A DNA stretch of 64,000 nucleotides from assembly GCA_009929735.1 (NCBI GenBank), contig RZZU01000009.1, forward strand, positions 1 through 64,000, given 5' to 3'. Positions within the stretch are counted from its first letter, which is position 1, and each line of letters starts with the position of its first letter. Under the pieces are notes generated by a model, which saw nothing but the letters and a program-made list of their open reading frames with translations, was not told where the DNA came from and made no database searches. The position numbers were made by a program, and so were the translations under genes. Source of the stretch: Clostridia bacterium. GTDB lineage: Bacteria > Bacillota > Clostridia > Lachnospirales > Anaerotignaceae. Positions 42,056-48,451 of this stretch are shown piece by piece.

Positions 42056-42269
42056 AATGTCCTCCATTTCTTAATAGGGAACAACAAGCACAACTTTGAA
42101 CGATTTTTCCTATACGCGCGCACATACGACATTTCTACTATTATTTTTTTATTTATTACTAAGTAGTAAAAGTCTTGTTCCTGTTATTCCCGTAAAGCCG
42201 AAGTATCGATACTTCCTACAGTTTTAAGAAAACAACTATAGGAAACAACCATAGAACAAGGAACTACCG
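42056..42269. other. Non-coding 214-bp gap with palindrome and AT-rich tract; candidate replication origin
   Basis: Holds an AT-rich run (42130-42175, with CTACTATTATTTTTTTATTT), a perfect 16-bp palindrome GAAGTATCGATACTTC (42200-42215) and short direct repeats ACAACTATAGGAAACAACCATAG-like (about 42232-42254). It lies directly beside the VirE primase-helicase gene. No gene is seen. An origin role is inferred only from position and composition. Confidence 0.4.
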
Positions 42270-44627
42270 TTACCTTTTTCTCTCGTAACAACGTTGCTTG
42301 CCGTAAATCGGAAAATTGCTTGTTCCGTTCTTGTTCCCAGTGTACTTGTTCCAATCACCGATCTTCTTCATAATGCCTGCAATGGCATAAGAGTCAGCAG
42401 GTCTCATAGCAGCCGCATCCTTCCCGAAACATTCGCACCAGATTTCCATATTACAAACAAGGGTACGTTCTACAGTACCAACATGAGATTCTCCGCCAAA
42501 TTCACTACCGTTTAGGAAATTTCTACGCTCATATGCAGACATGGTATCCCAATCCACCGGTAAAAGCGTATCAAGATAAGTACGAACCAGTCCTTCACGC
42601 TCATCGCTTTCCATTGCATCATCCTGTTCACTGGTAGCTAAATGTACATCATCGCCTTCAAGGTAGAGTTTTTCGCCATTCTCATAAAGCACCAGTGTTT
42701 CTGCCCATATCTGCTCAACATCATAAACAGACATCTGCCAGGCTTTCTTTTTTCCGTTACCACTGATACGAACTGGCCAGAACCGTCTGTTGCCTGTGAT
42801 ATCTCGAAGAAATCCACTCTCTGCATTGGTTGAACCTACAACTACACATTGGCGGGGATGGCTTTCTACATTAACTCCGTAGCTGGCACGGTACTTGTCA
42901 TCAGACCTTGATATAAAGGACTTCACCACCTCTACATCAGTCTTTCGCATTCCTGCAAGCTCACCAAGTTCTAATATCCAGTACCCTTGCAATTTCTCAG
43001 GACCGGCTTTATCCTTCATATCTGTAAGGGTTAAACTATCTGAAAACCAATGTCCTGCAAGCTTAGCAAAGAAGGTTGATTTCCCAATTCCCTGTGGTCC
43101 ATTAAGGATAAGTACACTATCAAACTTTGTGCCAGGATGGTAAATTCGTGCTACCGCAGCAACCATTGTCTTTCTTGTAACTGCTCTTGTATAGGAGTTA
43201 TCCGTTGCTCCAAAGTAATCAACTAGCAGAGTTTCAACCCTGTCAATACCATCCCAACTGGGTAGATTATCAAGGTATTCTTTTATAGGGTGATATGCTC
43301 GCTCTGCTGCAACAGCAAGAATGGCATCTTTCGTCTTGGTCGGGGAGTAGACCCCATATTTATTGGAGATATACACCTTTAAGGCGGCATTGTCTGAGTC
43401 ATTCCACCCTTCTTTCATCTGATTCCAGGGTAGACCGTTTCTTGCATCAATACCGTCTCGGTGTTTGTTAAAGGCAAGGGACTGCAGTTCAGGGTCATTT
43501 CTGATTATAAGAACGATGTTGTCGAGGGTGTCTTTAATCTTGCCTTGTTTATCTAGTTCAAGTGCCGTCTGCCAAGTGTCCTCAGTAAAATCAGCGGTTG
43601 CCTGATCCATACGCTCTTTGGCAAACTGAGACTTTACTTCATCATCCTTAATGGCAAATTCACACATAGCAACATAGGACGGCAGCTTGCTCGGAGATGT
43701 ACTCTCCGATGCTCTGTCATCCAAGTTGCCAAACTTATGAATACGAACAAGATCAAAAGCATTAAGCAGTCTCCCGCTTGCAGGATCTGTCGCATGATGG
43801 GAATATGCAAACTTATCATCATAGATAATGACACCGGCACTTGAATCAGCTGGAATATAATCATATCTACCTGTCATTGCTGAAGGCTCATATACATCTT
43901 CAAGGAATTTATCAATCGTATCTGTTACCGAATAGGTACGGCAGAAAGTGCCGACCACACCTTCCTTGGAAAGTGGGTCAGCTTGTTCTTTTAATGAACG
44001 TTCTATAACCTCTGATTGCCTGGAGGATACAGGCCAAGTGCTTGTGTCATGCCAATCATCATATTTATTAAGAAACGCATCCGGGTCAAGGGGTGAGCCG
44101 TCTTTTTCTTCATATACAAACACACCGTTTCTTGATGTAGAAGGCCAATACATCAATCTTTCCGGTTCATAGGTAGTGTCATCAAAAAGGTCGATGCCTA
44201 CCTCCTTTGCTACCATACGGCTGACCGCAGCATATTCTTCTTCTCCCACGTCACGGGAGAGAGGAATGATTAATCTAAGCCTTGGATTTTCTGGGGTATG
44301 CTTATGGGTAGAATAAATGCAGCACTGATATGGGAAGAAGGTGCAGATTTCACCCCATATACTGCTTGTGCCATAATCCATATCAAGGGTTAGCATGGAG
44401 CGTGACAGCACATTACCTTTTTTACGTCTGCCATCTTTTAAGTGACCGCCGACAAAGCCACCGACATCTTTGATAGAATCCTGTCCGCCCTTTTTCATCT
44501 TTCGGTATTCTTCCACGGTTTCAGTGGTGCGCTGTGTAGTCTTAACACGGGAGCAGAAATCCTCCCAGCTGATATCGCTGTTCTTCCACTTTTTATCCAT
44601 CCGGCTATTGCCGTATGCTATCTTCAT
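42270..44627 (-). CDS. VirE-type primase-helicase, 785 aa
   Basis: Phage replicative protein. The N-terminal half carries a primase-like domain with LTLDMDYGTSS and IIPLSRDVGEEEY. The C-terminal VapE/SF3-type helicase has Walker A GPQGIGKSTFFAK near residue 509, then LELGELAGMRKTDVEVVKSF and STNAESGFLRDITGNRRFWP. It overlaps the DUF4406 gene by 4 bp. Normally adjacent to the DNA polymerase gene, which here is at the opposite end of the prophage. Confidence 0.9.
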   Translation of the reverse strand: MKIAYGNSRMDKKWKNSDISWEDFCSRVKTTQRTTETVEEYRKMKKGGQDSIKDVGGFVGGHLKDGRRKKGNVLSRSMLTLDMDYGTSSIWGEICTFFPYQCCIYSTHKHTPENPRLRLIIPLSRDVGEEEYAAVSRMVAKEVGIDLFDDTTYEPERLMYWPSTSRNGVFVYEEKDGSPLDPDAFLNKYDDWHDTSTWPVSSRQSEVIERSLKEQADPLSKEGVVGTFCRTYSVTDTIDKFLEDVYEPSAMTGRYDYIPADSSAGVIIYDDKFAYSHHATDPASGRLLNAFDLVRIHKFGNLDDRASESTSPSKLPSYVAMCEFAIKDDEVKSQFAKERMDQATADFTEDTWQTALELDKQGKIKDTLDNIVLIIRNDPELQSLAFNKHRDGIDARNGLPWNQMKEGWNDSDNAALKVYISNKYGVYSPTKTKDAILAVAAERAYHPIKEYLDNLPSWDGIDRVETLLVDYFGATDNSYTRAVTRKTMVAAVARIYHPGTKFDSVLILNGPQGIGKSTFFAKLAGHWFSDSLTLTDMKDKAGPEKLQGYWILELGELAGMRKTDVEVVKSFISRSDDKYRASYGVNVESHPRQCVVVGSTNAESGFLRDITGNRRFWPVRISGNGKKKAWQMSVYDVEQIWAETLVLYENGEKLYLEGDDVHLATSEQDDAMESDEREGLVRTYLDTLLPVDWDTMSAYERRNFLNGSEFGGESHVGTVERTLVCNMEIWCECFGKDAAAMRPADSYAIAGIMKKIGDWNKYTGNKNGTSNFPIYGKQRCYERKR

Positions 44628-45058
44628 AGAGCATCTACCTCCTCAAAATCTTTATTGAAATATCTCACCGGCTGTCTGCGTTTCTTTGCCTTTTCAATTT
44701 CAATACTCATACCCCTTGAAATAACATCACCCAGCACCCACACTTCCTGGCATTTACCCATAAGGATGATATCCATGAAAATAGCGAGGTCACGCTCTTT
44801 CTCATTGCTGTCATTCATGAAAGGAAATAGAAGGTGTGGGGTCAGTGGAATGCAACCGCGATTAAAAGCAAACTCTGCAAAACGAGTGGCTTTTAATACA
44901 TTTTCCTTAACACTCCCACTGAATGGGGCACATATATAAACCAAAGGACGGAAGGCGGGTTTTGATACCGCCGCCTTGTCCTCTCTTTCAATATTGGTAA
45001 GTGCTTGATATGGCACTAAGTCCATGTAGCCTTCAGAGTTTTTCATATCGACTCCCAT
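44624..45058 (-). CDS. DUF4406 protein, nucleoside 2-deoxyribosyltransferase-like, 144 aa
   Basis: Shows VYICAPFSGSVKENVLKATR, LTPHLLFPFMND and a catalytic-type glutamate region SRGMSIEIEKAKKRR, the Rossmann-like DUF4406 family. Relatives act on nucleosides or nucleotides, so a role in phage nucleotide metabolism is plausible. The start at 45058 follows GGAGGTG. It lies between the antirepressor and VirE. Confidence 0.75.
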   Translation of the reverse strand: MGVDMKNSEGYMDLVPYQALTNIEREDKAAVSKPAFRPLVYICAPFSGSVKENVLKATRFAEFAFNRGCIPLTPHLLFPFMNDSNEKERDLAIFMDIILMGKCQEVWVLGDVISRGMSIEIEKAKKRRQPVRYFNKDFEEVDAL

Positions 45059-45059
45059 A

Positions 45060-45851
45060 TCACACCTCCATCTCAATTTGCGGATAGATACCGTGCGCCT
45101 TTAACTGTTCATAGATAAAGAGTCTGCCTTTTTGCGTCCACTTTGTGTGAACCTTGGTATGTTCAAAACCATTACTGTCTTCATAAATATGGGTATTGGT
45201 TTTTGTATAACCTTTGTCTGCGTGTTTCTGATACAAAAGCCAGGTATCACCTTGTTTAAATTGAATGCCTTTATCATGGAGATACTCATTCATTCGAATA
45301 CCGCTCCAGCCGTAGTCTTTAGCAATAACGGTGATGTTTACGGCATCCTTACATTTAAGTACAACATCATAATAAGTAGCTTTGGGTTTCATCTCAGCAA
45401 TCTGCTGCTGTTGTACTGCAACTGCCGCTGTAAGGGTTTTATTTCTTTCACGTTCTTCTTTAAGAGCAGTAAATGCAGCAATAGCAAGGTCGGGATTTGC
45501 AATTAAATCATCAGTTGCATAGATACCATGTTTACGAATAGCAGGGAGCACCTCATTTGTAACCCAACGCTTGAACTTTTTAGCATTTGGCATCTTACTT
45601 GAGAGAATAAGACTATAAAGACCAGATTCATTAATTACTGTTAATCCTCTATTGGGAATTTCTAAGGTCGCATTTTCCGACCTTTGGATTATGGTCTTGT
45701 CCTCTTCATCAACATGAGATGAAATAGCATCCTTTGTGTTTACATAGCCAAGTATTTCAGCTACATCCTTACCGACAAAATATGGTTGCCCACCAATAGT
45801 TGTAGTGCGCACAGAGCCAAACTCTACATTTTTGTAAATTTGTAATTCCAT
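45060..45851 (-). CDS. Phage antirepressor (BRO-N plus ANT domain), 263 aa
   Basis: The N-terminal BRO domain starts MELQIYKNVEFGSVRT and has VGKDVAEILGYVNTKDAI and FKRWVTNEVLPAIRKHG. The C-terminal KilAC/ANT-type part has TVIAKDYGWSGIRMNEYLHD and KGRLFIYEQLKAHG. Antirepressors counter the lysogeny repressor. The start at 45851 follows AAGGAGG; the upstream open frame runs through RNA motif copy C and is not coding. Confidence 0.9.
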   Translation of the reverse strand: MELQIYKNVEFGSVRTTTIGGQPYFVGKDVAEILGYVNTKDAISSHVDEEDKTIIQRSENATLEIPNRGLTVINESGLYSLILSSKMPNAKKFKRWVTNEVLPAIRKHGIYATDDLIANPDLAIAAFTALKEERERNKTLTAAVAVQQQQIAEMKPKATYYDVVLKCKDAVNITVIAKDYGWSGIRMNEYLHDKGIQFKQGDTWLLYQKHADKGYTKTNTHIYEDSNGFEHTKVHTKWTQKGRLFIYEQLKAHGIYPQIEMEV

Positions 45852-45885
45852 TAGAATTACCTCCTTATAATTTTTTGGAGGCCTT

Positions 45886-45927
45886 GACCTCCTACCTGGT
45901 AGCCACAGGAGTTGGTCAAATCTGATG
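45886..45927 (-). ncRNA. Conserved structured RNA motif, copy C
   Basis: On the minus strand CATCAGATTT, then GACC(aa)CTCC pairing with GGAG-GTC, enclosing GTGGCTACCAGGTA. The basal pairs are GAC/GTC where copy A has CAC/GTG, a compensatory change. It lies between the sigma-like gene (whose stop TGA is inside it) and the antirepressor, 34 bp upstream of the latter's start. Confidence 0.65.
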
Positions 45928-46464
45928 GTTTTCAAAAAATTCTTTAAGTTTTTTCTCTGCACGTTTTAACTTTTGACTGATGTTATTTTCGTCAGCACCT
46001 ATAGAGCGAGCATATTCACGGATTGGTATGCCATCAATGCGTACTGCAATGAACATATCTGCCCAATCTTTCTTTTTGCCAAGTGCCTTATGTATCCATT
46101 GGCAAACATCCTCATATTCATAGTTGAGATTACGATCAGTCTCTTGTGAATTATCAGCAATGGTATCCATAACATCCGTTTCGTCCTCAGCCTCATCGTC
46201 TTTACGATAAGGGGTATCTGGTTTACCAAGATGCCTATGAAATCTGCGCCAGTTGTTGTATTCCTTACTGTTCATAAGGTCCAGCATTTCCTGTACAGTC
46301 TCACAACGTTTTACTTCATCCTTCTTTTCAGGCTTTGCCTCTGCAAGACGCTGCTCGTAGTCGATATCCAACATAATGCTGTAATCATTATCTGGAATAT
46401 CAATTGTGGTGTAGAATTTGTGGCCGTTTTTGATGTTTTCTTCGTACAAAACTCGAATCTTCAT
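45916..46464 (-). CDS. Sigma-like/helix-turn-helix phage regulator, 182 aa
   Basis: The C-terminal ~75 residues resemble sigma-70 region 4: DMFIAVRIDGIPIREYARSI then ENNISQKLKRAEKKLKEFF. The N-terminal half is not recognised (a beta segment and an acidic linker). The start at 46464 follows AAAGGA; a longer open frame extends to 46659 through a terminator hairpin and is regarded as leader. It is the first gene of the early minus-strand unit. Possible regulator of phage-specific promoters. Confidence 0.7.
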   Translation of the reverse strand: MKIRVLYEENIKNGHKFYTTIDIPDNDYSIMLDIDYEQRLAEAKPEKKDEVKRCETVQEMLDLMNSKEYNNWRRFHRHLGKPDTPYRKDDEAEDETDVMDTIADNSQETDRNLNYEYEDVCQWIHKALGKKKDWADMFIAVRIDGIPIREYARSIGADENNISQKLKRAEKKLKEFFENHQI

Positions 46465-46501
46465 TAAGCATTCCTTTCCGTCCCGGCATGGGCGGCGGAA
46501 T

Positions 46502-46537
46502 ACAAAAAGAGCCTGTGGTGAAGATGGCCACAGACTC
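46502..46537 (-). terminator. Intrinsic terminator inside the leader of the early phage unit
   Basis: On the minus strand GAGTCTGTGG pairs with CCACAGGCTC (one mismatch) and is followed by TTTTTGT. It stands 38 bp before the sigma-like gene's start, with no minus-strand gene upstream until 54184. This position suggests attenuation or antitermination of the early unit. Confidence 0.75.
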
Positions 46538-46910
46538 CGCTTGTCCTCAAAATGGGCGCACGAAATCACGGTGGGTGCATCTTCATTCCAAACACAGTCT
46601 TTATCACTGTGTTCTGAACTCTTTATGCATCCCGCCGTCCTGATGCGCATCTCGGACATTGAGATTTATTGTTTTCAGAGAGAAAGTCGATTTTTGCGAG
46701 TAAAAATTCACAATCGCATTTAAAAACTTCGGAAAAGTGTAGAAATTTACAGAATTTTCTGCTATACTGGATATGCTATAGATTTCCAGTATATTTCCTC
46801 GAAATCTCTTACTCTCTACTATTAAACCTATAGTAGATACAGTTACCTGCAAGAGCCTTCAACGGTTACTTTAGTTGATATAGTTACTATTTTGAAAAGG
46901 GGGGCTATGG
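46538..46910. promoter_or_regulatory. Divergent control region between phage early unit and ABC-ATPase unit
   Basis: No gene is required here, although a 65-codon in-frame leader to the sigma-like gene is open on the minus strand. It has a 9-bp inverted repeat TATACTGGA/TCCAGTATA (46763-46771 and 46785-46793), a second inverted repeat CTACTA/TAGTAG (46816-46821 and 46831-46836) and several GTTAC words up to 46890. These look like operators for the divergent units. No consensus promoter is clear on either strand. Confidence 0.5.
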
Positions 46911-47774
46911 ATGACTAATAAGAATACTCCATATCTTTGTGGCGGCACCTTTTTTGTTCTTTTATTACAAGCAAAAAGGTTAAGACGCAAGGCACGAGAC
47001 AAATATCAAGGTGGCACAGATGGCCTTAACGATACAGATGTTATGAAAGGCCTTATTTATGTAGTTACAGGACAAGCAGTAGATCCATACAATGATTCAT
47101 TTAAGAAGAACACATCAGAGTACAAGTCCTGCAAATACAATGGCGGTACATACATTCCATTTAATGAAGTTTCTACAGTCAGCAGTTTTGATAATGCTAT
47201 AAAAAGCAAATACTCCGACACCCTGGATAGAATGTCGGAGTTCACAAACGAGTATTTGATTGTTGAGAATTCAGAAAAAAGAGAATGGCTTATAAAAGCT
47301 TTGCTCGATGTGATTGAGCAAGATGTGGAAATCAAAGATGAGGATTTATTCTATATTTGTAGTAATGGGGATACCATTTCAAAGTCTGCCCTATTCGAAA
47401 TTTTAAGCATTGAATTTGAGCCTTTTCTTATAGGAGTATTACACTATATCCTATTGAACCGTAACAACAATACACTTGGCCGTAGCACATTCGAGTCATG
47501 GCATACTAGGCAATCTTCTCATTCAGAATGGAATTTTGTCAGTAATATAGGTTGTGCGGTTACCCGCCCAATAACAGTATTTATGATGGCTGTTAAAAAA
47601 GAAGATTATAATGATTTTGCGGAAGACGAAGAAGAACCGGAGATTATTATAGAAGATGCCACAGCTGGAGCATCAACACAGAACGTAACGCAGATAGTGA
47701 ATAACCCCACAATTGTGAATCAGTATGGAGAAAAGAACATTCACATAGACCGGGTAGACACTTTAAATTTGTAA
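46911..47774 (+). CDS. Unknown accessory protein with C-terminal NQYGEKN motif, 287 aa
   Basis: The first ~235 residues are a mixed helical domain without a recognised catalytic motif (opening YLCGGTFFVLLLQAKRLRRK, later ESWHTRQSSHSEWN). An acidic linker (EDEEEPEIIIEDA) follows, and then a C-terminal tail PTIVNQYGEKNIHIDRVDTL with alternating hydrophobic and polar residues. The tail is nearly identical to the N-terminus of the next gene's product. A GGGG site precedes the ATG. It is first in the plus-strand unit with the ABC ATPase. Such tails resemble the short beta-forming motifs (RHIM/amyloid-like) that link sensors and effectors; this is inference. Confidence 0.7.
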   Translation: MTNKNTPYLCGGTFFVLLLQAKRLRRKARDKYQGGTDGLNDTDVMKGLIYVVTGQAVDPYNDSFKKNTSEYKSCKYNGGTYIPFNEVSTVSSFDNAIKSKYSDTLDRMSEFTNEYLIVENSEKREWLIKALLDVIEQDVEIKDEDLFYICSNGDTISKSALFEILSIEFEPFLIGVLHYILLNRNNNTLGRSTFESWHTRQSSHSEWNFVSNIGCAVTRPITVFMMAVKKEDYNDFAEDEEEPEIIIEDATAGASTQNVTQIVNNPTIVNQYGEKNIHIDRVDTLNL

Positions 47775-47790
47775 ACGGGAGGTGCAATGA

Positions 47791-48432
47791 TTGAAAAATG
47801 AACTACAACAGGCACCTTCAAGTATTGTGCCTGCTAATCCTACTACTGTTAATCAATATGGGGAGAAGAATGTCCACGTAGACCACGCTGATAATATTCA
47901 TCAGACAGTTAACTATAATTTAACATTCATAGATCGAAGCCCTAATGGGAGAAGAGAAAATGTCACTCAGAATATAAATACAGACTACTACAACCTATTT
48001 GTTATAAGCGGTGAGACTTTTATGCATGATCATTTTCTTGTTCCAAAAGACCGTGCCTTAGTCAAGGGAACCATATCTGATGACTTATTTGAAAGATTGG
48101 CTGCTCTTACACCGGAAGCTATAGAGGAAATAAAGACATTTCCTGCACTATTTGCAAGTGAAAATACGGATTATTGGGGAAAGACTGACCCTGAACAGCA
48201 AACCATATATGGACTTGTAAGAGAAATAAGAACCCAAGATAATGGAATCATGATTTATTACAAAGATTTAAACTTCATACCACAACAAAGAATTAATGAG
48301 ATTTCTTTCGAACTGGGAATGGGTCGTCCAAGAGCCATAACTTCTTTAAATACAACCAGATGGACAATAAAGAAAATTAATCTCATTGAAGCATTAACCG
48401 ATGCCGGAATCAGCGTTCTGGCACCAACTTAA
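47791..48432 (+). CDS. Unknown accessory protein with N-terminal NQYGEKN motif, 213 aa
   Basis: The start is a TTG at 47791, 6 bp after GGGAGGTG. Residues ~13-35 carry PTTVNQYGEKNVHVDHADNI, matching the C-terminus of the preceding protein. A second beta-like stretch (QTVNYNLTFI) follows. The main domain (~55-210) contains FPALFASENTDYWGK, LVREIRTQDNGIMIYY and TTRWTIKKINLIEAL, a pattern I associate with uncharacterised proteins of mobile elements. No catalytic residues stand out. It lies 16 bp after the first gene and 19 bp before the ATPase. Confidence 0.75.
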   Translation: MKNELQQAPSSIVPANPTTVNQYGEKNVHVDHADNIHQTVNYNLTFIDRSPNGRRENVTQNINTDYYNLFVISGETFMHDHFLVPKDRALVKGTISDDLFERLAALTPEAIEEIKTFPALFASENTDYWGKTDPEQQTIYGLVREIRTQDNGIMIYYKDLNFIPQQRINEISFELGMGRPRAITSLNTTRWTIKKINLIEALTDAGISVLAPT

Positions 48433-48451
48433 AAGAAAAGGAGGCGGTACA

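Noticed and set aside
45852..45962. Longer open frame upstream of the antirepressor start
   Set aside because: It runs through RNA motif copy C and lacks a ribosome site. ATG 45851 has AAGGAGG and gives the standard BRO-N start.
46465..46659. Extended N-terminus of the sigma-like protein
   Set aside because: The extension crosses a strong terminator hairpin. ATG 46464 has its own AAAGGA site. It is kept only as a leader observation.
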